DNA of 64,000 nt from positions 620,001-684,000 of the forward strand of contig NZ_OCMT01000004.1 of assembly GCF_900215335.1 (NCBI RefSeq). The letters run 5' to 3'. The stretch is from Pedobacter xixiisoli (lineage in GTDB: Bacteria; Bacteroidota; Bacteroidia; Sphingobacteriales; Sphingobacteriaceae). Of the stretch, positions 41,989 to 49,551 are shown piece after piece; the stretch's first letter is position 1, and each line of letters opens with the position of its first letter. A program made the position numbers and the translations under genes. Under the pieces are notes generated by a model that was not told the DNA's origin, ran no database searches, and saw only the letters and a program-made list of their open reading frames with translations.

Positions 41989-43347
41989 ATGAAATACCTA
42001 AAACTCACCTTCGTTATCTATCTATCTTTTTTTACTGCTAAAACTTGCTTCTCTCAACGAACTGAGGTTAAAGACCCCACAATTGTCTCTATGTTGAATG
42101 AGGTCTCGGCAACTAATTTGGAGACTTTAGTAAGGAAAATGGTTTCTTTTCATACCAGACATACGCTGAGCGATACCCTTAGTAAAACCAAAGGAATTGG
42201 AGCTGCGAGAGCTTGGATTAAAAGTGAGTTTGAGAAATACGCTGCCGAAAGCGGTGGAAGGTTACAGGTTTCTTATGATACCTTTTTGCAGCCGGCAGAT
42301 GGAAGGAGAATCAAAGAATCGGTAACACTAAAAAATGTAATGGCTGTTTTGCCTGGGACTGATCCAAACGATAAGAGAATGCTGATGGTTTCTGGTCATT
42401 ATGACTCTAGAGTTACGGACGTAATGAATATTAGAGATTTTGCACCTGGTGCTAACGATGATGCTTCTGGGGTAGCTGCGGTAATGGAAATGGCTCGTGT
42501 AATGAGCAAGCAAAAATTTAGCAATACTTTGGTTTTTGTAGCTTTTGTGGGAGAAGAACAAGGCTTGTATGGTGCCGCAAACTTAGCTAAAAGAGCAAAA
42601 GAAGAAGGCTGGAATGTTCATTTACTAATGAACAATGATATTGTTGGTAATTCTTACGGAATGGAAACAGATATTAAAGATAACAAAAGTGTAAGGGTCT
42701 TTAGTGAAGGTGTGTCAGCTTCAGAAACCAAGGAACAAGCTGCGGCTAGATTGGCGGCAGGAACAGAAAATGATGGCAAAGCTAGACAGGCGGCGAGGTA
42801 TATCAAAGAAGTAGCTGAACGTTATGTAGACCAGCTGGATGTTAAACTAATCTACCGTAGAGATAGGTACTTACGTGGTGGCGACCATACACCATTTTCG
42901 CAACAAGGTTTTGCTGCGGTTAGGGTAACCGAGATGAACGAAGATTTCAATCGGCAACATCAAGATGTGAGAACAGAAAATGGCTTTAAATTTGGCGATT
43001 TGCCAGAATACGTAGATTATAACTATCTGCAAAAAGTAACTCGTATGAATATGTCGGTAATGGCGAATTTAGGTTTGTCTACACAAGAACCCGAAAATGT
43101 AGGGATTGTTACTTCTGGCTTAACTAACAAAACGCAATTAAAATGGGAAGCACCAAAGGGAAAATCGCCTTATGGCTACTATGTGTTAATGAGGGAAACT
43201 ACCAGTCCATTTTGGGAGCGTAAGTTCTTCGTGAAAGAAAACCAAGCAACTTTGGCTTATTCGAAAGATAACTATTATTTCGGTGTACAATCTGTAGATG
43301 AAAATGGCCACGAAAGCTTAGTCGTAATTCCAAAGCCGGTGAGATAA
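41989..43347 (+). CDS. Exported M28 family metallopeptidase with C-terminal FN3-like domain
   Basis: 452 residues, signal peptide ending CFSQ at residue 23. Zinc ligands are H137 and D139 in SGHYDSR, D157 in GANDDASG, and E189/E190 in VGEEQG. The last 85 residues (from TSGLTNKTQLKWEAPKG) look like a fibronectin type III-like domain. It is shorter than the neighbouring M28 protein, lacks the PA domain and is not a close duplicate, so the two may cut different peptides. A strong terminator follows. Confidence 0.9.
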   Translation: MKYLKLTFVIYLSFFTAKTCFSQRTEVKDPTIVSMLNEVSATNLETLVRKMVSFHTRHTLSDTLSKTKGIGAARAWIKSEFEKYAAESGGRLQVSYDTFLQPADGRRIKESVTLKNVMAVLPGTDPNDKRMLMVSGHYDSRVTDVMNIRDFAPGANDDASGVAAVMEMARVMSKQKFSNTLVFVAFVGEEQGLYGAANLAKRAKEEGWNVHLLMNNDIVGNSYGMETDIKDNKSVRVFSEGVSASETKEQAAARLAAGTENDGKARQAARYIKEVAERYVDQLDVKLIYRRDRYLRGGDHTPFSQQGFAAVRVTEMNEDFNRQHQDVRTENGFKFGDLPEYVDYNYLQKVTRMNMSVMANLGLSTQEPENVGIVTSGLTNKTQLKWEAPKGKSPYGYYVLMRETTSPFWERKFFVKENQATLAYSKDNYYFGVQSVDENGHESLVVIPKPVR

Positions 43348-43349
43348 AG

Positions 43350-43378
43350 CAAAAAGGCGGTAACCAGCCGCCTTTTCA
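43350..43378. terminator. Bidirectional terminator between M28 and ABC permease genes
   Basis: AAAAGGCGG-TAACCAG-CCGCCTTTT stem, with A tract before and T tract after, between convergent genes. Confidence 0.85.
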
Positions 43379-43407
43379 TAATTAACTAAAACTAAACTAA
43401 AAAATCT

Positions 43408-44193
43408 TTATTTAATATTCCTCTTTAAGAGGATGAAATAACCCAATATAAATACAACTACGCCACAAATCAAGCTATTGGCAATAGCTTGGTCAAAAAC
43501 ACCAAATTCTATGCCCTTTTTAGAACTCATGATGTTCATCACTGTTAAGCTTGGAAATGCATGAGGCAGATAAATGGCATATTTCCAACCTACATTTGCG
43601 CAGATAGAGCCAACTATCGTTAATAAAAATCCCAATCCAAAAGGTTTAAGGAAATCATTCCACATCAAATTCATTAAAAACTGAAGGGAGATAATGCCTA
43701 TTGAGGAGAGGAACATTTTGGTAAATGACCTGAAGATGATTTCGCTAGGGTTAAAATCTCCAAATTTTAATTGTGGTCTAAAAAGCTCTATTGCATGTCC
43801 TGATACGATAATCAGCACTGCAAATAGCAACATGGTTAAAAAAGTAAGGAAGATAACGTATAGAAACTTGCTCGAATAAATGGATAATTTAGGCAGGGGC
43901 AAAGAAAATAAACTTTTCCAAGTATCGCCTTTATACTCCATATTGGTAACGGCGTAAGTATTATAAATCACCAATACTGGCAACAACAGTGAACCCATAA
44001 TGCCTACAATAGGCGATAGGAAATAGAACCAAAGTATTTGTGGTGGGTGTTTTACAAGGTTTTCGTATTTAAAGATGAAGCCCAGAGCGATGGCAAAACA
44101 TATAATTAGAGGCAATAAAATAGAACTCCAAAAAGCTAAAGTTTTACGCGATTTATAAAATTCGGATTGAAGTGAGATAAAAAATGAACGCAT
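43408..44193 (-). CDS. ABC-2 type transporter permease (lantibiotic-immunity/NatB-like)
   Basis: 261 residues with six predicted membrane helices and a basic N-terminus (SLQSEFYKSRKTLAFW), the look of small ABC-2 permeases of the EpiE/MutE and NatB type. These export peptides, lipids or sodium, or give immunity to antimicrobial peptides. It is third in a minus-strand run after a 55-codon peptide gene and the ATPase gene (80-base gap). The substrate is not readable from the sequence. Confidence 0.87.
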   Translation of the reverse strand: MRSFFISLQSEFYKSRKTLAFWSSILLPLIICFAIALGFIFKYENLVKHPPQILWFYFLSPIVGIMGSLLLPVLVIYNTYAVTNMEYKGDTWKSLFSLPLPKLSIYSSKFLYVIFLTFLTMLLFAVLIIVSGHAIELFRPQLKFGDFNPSEIIFRSFTKMFLSSIGIISLQFLMNLMWNDFLKPFGLGFLLTIVGSICANVGWKYAIYLPHAFPSLTVMNIMSSKKGIEFGVFDQAIANSLICGVVVFILGYFILLKRNIK

Positions 44194-44273
44194 AAGTTTA
44201 GTTGTTTGGTTGGTTAGTTTTTTGGATGTTTGGTTTACTATCGGTTGGTATTGAGAATTTGATTATTGGTAAT

Positions 44274-45182
44274 TTAATTCCTTGAAGTAATATCTAAAAA
44301 CAAATGTTCGAGGTCTTTTTTCTCGGTACCGATGGTGTAAACCGTAACACCATTTTTAACCAATAGACTGTTGTAATTCCCCATATCGGCTTTGCCTGTG
44401 TAACCAATATGAATAGTTCCTTCTTTTTCGTTGATGATTTCTGCTCCGGCACCACTTAAAATGTTGGTAGCGGCAGCATGGTCGTCTACTTCTATTTTGA
44501 TAGACGGTTTGCTTAAATCGTGCAACTCATTGATCGTGCCTTGAAAAAGCAATGCGCCTTTGTTGATGATGCCTACATGAGTGGCAGTTCTTTCTATTTC
44601 TGCTAATAGATGGCTAGAAACCAATATCGTTTTACCGTGTTTGCTGGTCAGTTCAATCATCAAGTTCCTGATTTCGATAATCCCATTTGGATCTAAACCG
44701 TTAGTCGGTTCATCTAAAAGCAGTAGCTCTGGATCGGCAATTAAAGCTAGGGCAATGCCTAGTCGCTGTTTCATGCCTAGAGAATATTTGCCTGCCTTTT
44801 TATTGGCAGCTTCGGTTAGCCCTACCAAAGCCAACATTTCTGTTGCTTTATTTTTGTTGATGCCTAGAAGGATGCAACGGTTAATCAGATTTTCTTTGCC
44901 TGTTAAGTGTGCGTAAATAGCTGGCTGCTCTACCAAAGCGCCCATTTCCTTCAAGCAAGCAATGCGGTTATTGGTCAGTTCCTTGCCAAAAATAAAAACG
45001 GTATCAGCTGGCGACTGTAGCAGATTCAATAAAATCTTAATGGTAGTGGTTTTGCCAGCTCCATTTGGACCTAAGAAACCATAAATACTTCCTTTAGGTA
45101 CTTTTAAAGATAGATCCTTAACTACTACTTGTGAGCCAAAATGATGATTAAGCCCAACCGTTTCTATGGCAAATCTGCTCAT
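44274..45182 (-). CDS. ABC transporter ATP-binding protein
   Basis: 302 residues: Walker A GPNGAGKTT (38-46), Q-loop, signature YSLGMKQRLGIA, Walker B LLLLDEPTNGLDP and a switch histidine in VSSHLLAE. A C-terminal extension of 80 residues after the nucleotide-binding domain is typical of drug/lantibiotic-type exporters. It pairs with the downstream permease. Its ATG is two bases after the stop of the small peptide gene, so translation is likely coupled. Confidence 0.93.
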   Translation of the reverse strand: MSRFAIETVGLNHHFGSQVVVKDLSLKVPKGSIYGFLGPNGAGKTTTIKILLNLLQSPADTVFIFGKELTNNRIACLKEMGALVEQPAIYAHLTGKENLINRCILLGINKNKATEMLALVGLTEAANKKAGKYSLGMKQRLGIALALIADPELLLLDEPTNGLDPNGIIEIRNLMIELTSKHGKTILVSSHLLAEIERTATHVGIINKGALLFQGTINELHDLSKPSIKIEVDDHAAATNILSGAGAEIINEKEGTIHIGYTGKADMGNYNSLLVKNGVTVYTIGTEKKDLEHLFLDITSRN

Positions 45183-45184
45183 CC

Positions 45185-45352
45185 TTATTTTAAGATTACA
45201 GTAGCCGCTTTAACAATGCTAGTGTTGGTGGTAGTTTTTGCTACTTCCTGTTCGTTAGTGCTATTGTTGTTTGTAGCAAAAGCAAATAACATTACCATAA
45301 ATACAGGAACTAATAAAAGTAAGAATGGTGATACGTTGGTTAACTTTTTCAT
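45185..45352 (-). CDS. Small exported or membrane-anchored peptide (55 residues) heading the ABC operon
   Basis: ATG at 45350-45352 to TAA at 45185-45187. The N-terminus is KK followed by a long hydrophobic core (FLLLLVPVFMVMLFAFA, residues 10-26), then a polar, Thr/Asn-rich tail (27-50) and a hydrophobic end. This resembles a signal peptide plus a roughly 30-residue mature peptide, or a one-span membrane protein. It ends two bases before the ABC ATPase ATG. I know no family for it. That it is a real gene is supported by placement and composition, not homology. Confidence 0.55.
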   Translation of the reverse strand: MKKLTNVSPFLLLLVPVFMVMLFAFATNNNSTNEQEVAKTTTNTSIVKAATVILK

Positions 45353-45472
45353 GGTTCTAAGGTTTTAAGTTTTATATGCTTGTTTTTACTCTCGTTGTTT
45401 TCGTTGAACAAATAGAATCATTCTTTAAAACCTGTGAAAATGTTTTAGACCAAGTGCAAAATATCCTAGATA

Positions 45473-45549
45473 AACGGTTAAAATGCCCGTTTGTCGAATA
45501 AAACGGCTAAATTGCCTATTCGTAGAAAAAAAATGCCCGTTCGTCGAAA
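45473..45549 (+). promoter_or_regulatory. Three direct repeats upstream of the LytS/LytR operon (candidate LytTR sites)
   Basis: Core words TGCCCGTTTGTCGAA (45484-45498), TGCCTATTCGTAGAA (45513-45527) and TGCCCGTTCGTCGAA (45534-45548) repeat at 29 and 21 bases. The first two are each preceded by AAACGG. The CCGTTTGT/CCGTTCGT part agrees at eight of nine places with the known LytTR half-site pattern [TA][AC][CA]GTTN[AG][TG]. They end 58 bases before the LytS ATG and face the divergent ABC operon. Confidence 0.5.
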
Positions 45550-45606
45550 GTGCTTGGTGGCAATTAGGCTTATCGGTAGTTTAGAAGATTAAGTTTCTAC
45601 AAGTTT

Positions 45607-46641
45607 ATGAAGAATAACAGCAAGGCATCGTTAATATTAAATTGCATATTCTGGGGAGTAATTGCTGCTTTCCTTATTATAGCGCTGGTTTTATTCAACT
45701 CTAAGCATACGTTACGAGAATATATCGTTACTTGGCTTGGCTTTGGCTTAATCAACATTGCCATCTTCTATATTAATTATTTGGTGCTTATCCCCGAGCT
45801 CATTAAAAAGAAAAAACTTTATTGGTGGTATGTTGTCTGTTTTATCCTTTTGCTTTTAGCAAGTTGTACGATAAAAACATTTATTGCGGCGCTAAATCCT
45901 GAAGAGACCTTACGTTATACAGAAGAAGGTAAGGTTAAATACATGGAATTGACTTGGTTTTTTGTGAATCGAGTTTTTATAGGTGGTTTTTTCTTGGTTT
46001 CTAGTTGTATTATCAAATTTGCGGTTGATTGGTTTTCTAATGAACGTGTGCAACGTAGCTTGGAAAGTGAGAAGAAAGATATGGAATTGCAGTTCCTTAA
46101 ATCACAACTGAATCCACATTTCTTATTCAATTCCCTAAATAATATCTATTCTTTAGCCTACCAAAAATCAGATAAAACTGCCGACGCCATTTTAAAACTT
46201 TCGGAAATTATGCGTTACATGATTTACGAAAGCAACGACAGTTGGGTGAGTTTAGATAAGGAAGTGGAATATGTAGAAAGTTACGTAGAGTTACAGAAAC
46301 TTAGGTTTAAAGATGGTGCTGCGGTAGAAATTAGTATCAATGGCGTGATTGATGGACAAAAAATTGTTCCCCTGATTTTGATTTCGTTTGTAGAAAACGC
46401 CTTTAAACATGGTGTAGCAAATGATGCTGAGGACCCCATCAAAATCAATATTATTGCCAACCAAAAGATATTGCACTTTAGTGTAACCAATAAAAAGAAT
46501 ACCACCAACAAAGACGCCATTGGAGGCGTTGGATTAAATAACGTAGAACGTAGATTACAGTTGCTTTATCCCGATAGATATAAGCTAAATATTGTAAATT
46601 CGGCTACGCATTACACTACAGAACTAATGCTTGATTTATGA
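45607..46641 (+). CDS. LytS-type sensor histidine kinase (membrane)
   Basis: 344 residues: four membrane helices in the first 150 residues, a short coiled segment, then the His-kinase domain with the phospho-acceptor in LNPHFLFNSLNNIY and an HATPase region with VENAFKHG and GGVGLNNVERRL. No extracytoplasmic sensor domain is present, so the signal is probably sensed in the membrane. The ATGA overlap couples it to the response regulator. Confidence 0.93.
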   Translation: MKNNSKASLILNCIFWGVIAAFLIIALVLFNSKHTLREYIVTWLGFGLINIAIFYINYLVLIPELIKKKKLYWWYVVCFILLLLASCTIKTFIAALNPEETLRYTEEGKVKYMELTWFFVNRVFIGGFFLVSSCIIKFAVDWFSNERVQRSLESEKKDMELQFLKSQLNPHFLFNSLNNIYSLAYQKSDKTADAILKLSEIMRYMIYESNDSWVSLDKEVEYVESYVELQKLRFKDGAAVEISINGVIDGQKIVPLILISFVENAFKHGVANDAEDPIKINIIANQKILHFSVTNKKNTTNKDAIGGVGLNNVERRLQLLYPDRYKLNIVNSATHYTTELMLDL

Positions 46642-47378
46642 TTTTAAAATGTATTGCCGTTGATGATGAGCCGTTAGCGCTTGATATTATTGCTGATTAT
46701 GTAGCGAAAGTGCCATTTCTTGAATTGGTAAAACGTACAGAAAATGCTATTGAAGCAATGCAGTTAGTGCAAGAAGGTAATATTGATTTGGTGTTTTTGG
46801 ATATTCAAATGCCTGAGTTAACGGGTATTCAATTCCTGAAGATTGCGGGAAACAAAGCTAATTATATCTTAACTACAGCTTATTCGCAGTATGCTCTAGA
46901 AAGCTATGACTTAAATGTTTCGGATTATTTGTTAAAGCCAATTGCTTTCGATAGGTTCTATAAAGCGGTAGAGAAAGTGCGTAATCAGCTTCAAAAGCAA
47001 GAAACAACAGTAGCAGCGCTAGTACCAGAGCCCGTTGCTGCGCCAATAGCTACACCGATACAAGATTTCATCTTCGTTAAAACGGAACATAAAATCCAAA
47101 AAATAGAGCTAGATGATATTCTTTACATCGAAGGGTTGAAAGATTATATTTCCATTTTTACCAAAACAGAACGTGTAATTACACTTCAAAACATGAAGAA
47201 AATGGAAGAGACCTTGCCAAAGGGCGAGTTTATTCGGGTGCACAAATCTTACATCATCTCGGTAGATAAAATTGAAAGTATTGAGCGTAGCCGTATTTCT
47301 ATCGGTGGAAAAACTATTCCGGTTGGAGATACCTACAGAGATGCTTTCTTTAAGCTGATTGACAGTAGAAACGTTTAA
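46638..47378 (+). CDS. LytTR-type response regulator
   Basis: 246 residues: receiver domain with acidic pair D9/D10, phospho-acceptor D55 in VFLDIQMPELTG, and lysine in LLKPIAF; then a proline/alanine linker (about 118-135) and a C-terminal LytTR DNA-binding domain (about 140-240: IEGLKDYISIFT, and FIRVHKSYIIS). It is activated by the upstream LytS kinase. Likely targets are its own promoter and the divergent ABC/peptide operon. Confidence 0.95.
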   Translation: MILKCIAVDDEPLALDIIADYVAKVPFLELVKRTENAIEAMQLVQEGNIDLVFLDIQMPELTGIQFLKIAGNKANYILTTAYSQYALESYDLNVSDYLLKPIAFDRFYKAVEKVRNQLQKQETTVAALVPEPVAAPIATPIQDFIFVKTEHKIQKIELDDILYIEGLKDYISIFTKTERVITLQNMKKMEETLPKGEFIRVHKSYIISVDKIESIERSRISIGGKTIPVGDTYRDAFFKLIDSRNV

Positions 47379-47400
47379 AAAATATAATTAAAAATATTCT

Positions 47401-47423
47401 GGCACACGCCTGTGGCGTGTGCC
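47401..47423. terminator. Hairpin between LytR and PlsC genes
   Basis: GGCACACGCC-TGT-GGCGTGTGCC is a perfect ten-pair stem between two convergent genes. Flanking T tracts are weak, so termination is likely but not certain. Confidence 0.6.
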
Positions 47424-47431
47424 TAATTAAA

Positions 47432-48166
47432 CTACTGCCCAATCTGCTGTTTAATCGCATTTTCAGCTTGCAGCACTAATTCTTCCGGATTTTTATCTCC
47501 ACGTTCTATCGGAGCTAAAACCGTCCATTTAAGTGGTAACAAAGTATTTAAAGGATAGGAGCCATTGCGAACAATCTTCCAAGAGTTTTCTATGGCCACA
47601 GGAACAATAATTGCCGTAGGTACAATCTTCAATAAAGTAGCAATACCACCTACCTGAAAAGGTTTCATTTTGCCATCTTTAGCTCTGGTGCCTTCCGCAA
47701 AAATCACAGTACTCCAGTTTTTCTCATTCATTCGTCGACCTAGCTTAATGATCTCACCGATAGATTGCTTGCTATCTTTACGGTCTATGTTTGCTCCACC
47801 GCCATATTTTAAGTTAAAAGAAATAGAAGGTATCCCTTTGGTTAATTCAATTTTAGAAATAAACTTAGGATGGTGCTTGCGCAAGAACCAGATTAAGCTC
47901 GGGATGTCGTACATGCTTTGATGGTTGGCTACGAAAATGATAGGTCTATCAGTAGGTAATTGCTGGTTATTTTTAAAGCTGATGCCGTTTAGCAAAGTAA
48001 ACTGCGAATAGGTAAGGAAGAAATTAAGGATATCTACCGACCACTTGTGTGCAGAATAGCCAAAGAATTTGTAGCATATCCATTGTATGGGCTGGAAAAT
48101 AACCAGAGATAAACCGAAGGTGAAATAAAATACAACGGTAAAAATATAGCCTAAAAGCTTGCTCAT
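47432..48166 (-). CDS. 1-acyl-sn-glycerol-3-phosphate acyltransferase (PlsC family)
   Basis: 244 residues. Acyltransferase motifs NHQSMYD (HX4D, H82-D87), a GGGANIDR segment (122-129), FAEGTR (156-161) and PVAIEN. It transfers an acyl chain to lysophosphatidate or a related lysolipid at the inner membrane; an N-terminal helix anchors it. It is the third gene of a run Nudix-GH16-PlsC with gaps of two and three bases, so it is co-transcribed with them from the promoter near 49475. Confidence 0.9.
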   Translation of the reverse strand: MSKLLGYIFTVVFYFTFGLSLVIFQPIQWICYKFFGYSAHKWSVDILNFFLTYSQFTLLNGISFKNNQQLPTDRPIIFVANHQSMYDIPSLIWFLRKHHPKFISKIELTKGIPSISFNLKYGGGANIDRKDSKQSIGEIIKLGRRMNEKNWSTVIFAEGTRAKDGKMKPFQVGGIATLLKIVPTAIIVPVAIENSWKIVRNGSYPLNTLLPLKWTVLAPIERGDKNPEELVLQAENAIKQQIGQ

Positions 48167-48169
48167 TAA

Positions 48170-48874
48170 TTATCTTTTATAAGGTGTGTATTTAAATGAA
48201 TTTACGTACGCAAAGGTAGGAAGTTTTGCGTTTTTTATACTACCTGCCCACTTCTCAGATTTTGTGGCCCATAAATTAAAAATGACTTGCATCGGTTTGT
48301 CTGGAACGGCAGTTGCAGTACGATGAATAACCTTTCCGTCTACTTCCCACACAATACTGTTGGGTTTCCAGTCAATCACATATGTATGGAAATCTTTAGT
48401 CGCATCAAAATTCAGTGAAATTTCTTTATCATGCGAACGTTTGTCTACCCAATGGTTGAGTGTAACTACTTTTGGAAATTTGCCACTAATCTCGAAATCT
48501 ATCTCCGTATGATGAGCCGAATTTGGTCTATATAAAAAGAATGCCGTGATACAGCCTAAAGCATCAGAAGCTTTTAACTTAGCTTCAAAGCGACCATATA
48601 AAAACATCCTTTTAGTGCGGAGTTCGGCTGCGGTATAGTTTTTCTCATGAAGTTTGTTTTGGTGTAGCGAGAGCACAATATTTCCATTTGCTACATTCAC
48701 ATTGTTTTCGGAGAAATGGGCAAGGTTATTTTCAAAAGTATGATTCTCCGCATACCAATTTCTGTGGTAACCATTCAAGAAATTCTCCTCAAATGAACCT
48801 TTTTGCCTTAGCTCATTTTGAGTTTTGCAGGAGAGGGAAAAGAAGATTAAGGGCAAAGCGCAACGAAAACGCAT
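48170..48874 (-). CDS. Glycoside hydrolase family 16 lipoprotein
   Basis: 234 residues. Lipobox-like SLSC (C16) after a short hydrophobic leader suggests an exported lipoprotein. The GH16 catalytic motif EIDFE (E124-D126-E128) is intact, followed by HTYVIDWKPNSIVWEVDG and FNLWATKSEKWAG, typical of the family's jelly roll. Substrates could be beta-glucan, laminarin, agar or carrageenan; the sequence does not tell. It sits between a Nudix and a PlsC gene in a tight run. Confidence 0.9.
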   Translation of the reverse strand: MRFRCALPLIFFSLSCKTQNELRQKGSFEENFLNGYHRNWYAENHTFENNLAHFSENNVNVANGNIVLSLHQNKLHEKNYTAAELRTKRMFLYGRFEAKLKASDALGCITAFFLYRPNSAHHTEIDFEISGKFPKVVTLNHWVDKRSHDKEISLNFDATKDFHTYVIDWKPNSIVWEVDGKVIHRTATAVPDKPMQVIFNLWATKSEKWAGSIKNAKLPTFAYVNSFKYTPYKR

Positions 48875-48876
48875 CT

Positions 48877-49431
48877 TTAGATCACTCCTTTCTCTATCAA
48901 GATATGTACTTTTAATATCGCTGCTACGCTTATGCTGTCGGTAATTTCGCCTTCCATTACCATTTGGTAAGCTTTGGCAAACGGTACTTTCATCAATTGT
49001 AAATCTTCCGTTTCTTCTGGTTCAGCTTCGCCCTGCGTTAATTCTTGTGCTAAATAAATAATAGCCAATTCATCACTTACCGAATTAGAAAGATGCATTC
49101 TTTGGATTTCGGTTAACTTGCCACAAATTAATCCAGTCTCCTCTATTAATTCTCTTTTAGCGCTCAATTCTGGCTCGGTACCCATGGGGCCGCCGCCCTC
49201 TGGAATTTCCCAACTATAAGCTTTTAAAGGATAACGGTACTGACCAACTAACCAAGTGTTCTGCTCTTGGTCCAATGGTAATATACCAATGGCTACGTTC
49301 TTAAAATGTACTTCGCCGTAAATTCCTTTGCCGCCCGCAGGGTTAATCACTTGATGTTCGGTAACGCTAATCCAATTGTTATCGTATTTTTCTTCGCTAC
49401 TTAAGGTTTGCCAAGGGTTTTCTTCTTTCAT
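48877..49431 (-). CDS. Nudix hydrolase (ADP-ribose pyrophosphatase-like)
   Basis: 184 residues with a Nudix box from about residue 74 (EIPEGGGPMG, then AKRELIEETGL), which supplies the metal-binding glutamates. WLVGQYRYPLKAYSWEIPEG matches the ADP-ribose pyrophosphatase-like subgroup, hydrolysing ADP-ribose or nucleotide sugars. First gene of the Nudix-GH16-PlsC run; TACTTTTG lies 43 bases before the ATG. Confidence 0.92.
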   Translation of the reverse strand: MKEENPWQTLSSEEKYDNNWISVTEHQVINPAGGKGIYGEVHFKNVAIGILPLDQEQNTWLVGQYRYPLKAYSWEIPEGGGPMGTEPELSAKRELIEETGLICGKLTEIQRMHLSNSVSDELAIIYLAQELTQGEAEPEETEDLQLMKVPFAKAYQMVMEGEITDSISVAAILKVHILIEKGVI

Positions 49432-49474
49432 TGCAGAGGTTAGGAATAGGTATTTTGGTTTGGGAACTTACATA

Positions 49475-49482
49475 CAAAAGTA
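49475..49482 (-). promoter_or_regulatory. -7 box for the Nudix-GH16-PlsC operon
   Basis: TACTTTTG on the minus strand, 43 bases before the Nudix ATG at 49431. Confidence 0.45.
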
Positions 49483-49551
49483 AACAATTAAGTTTTGGTT
49501 CCCGAAGTTTCGGGATTTCGTTACCCTCAACCTTGTTCCTTACTCTTTATT

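Noticed and set aside
45141..45368. 75-codon plus-strand frame across the ABC/peptide start region
   Set aside because: It lies antisense to the 55-codon peptide gene, which has the better start, signal-like composition and operon placement.
45473..45549. Repeats considered as a CRISPR array
   Set aside because: Only three copies of a 15-base word, unequal spacing (29 and 21), no spacers and no cas genes.
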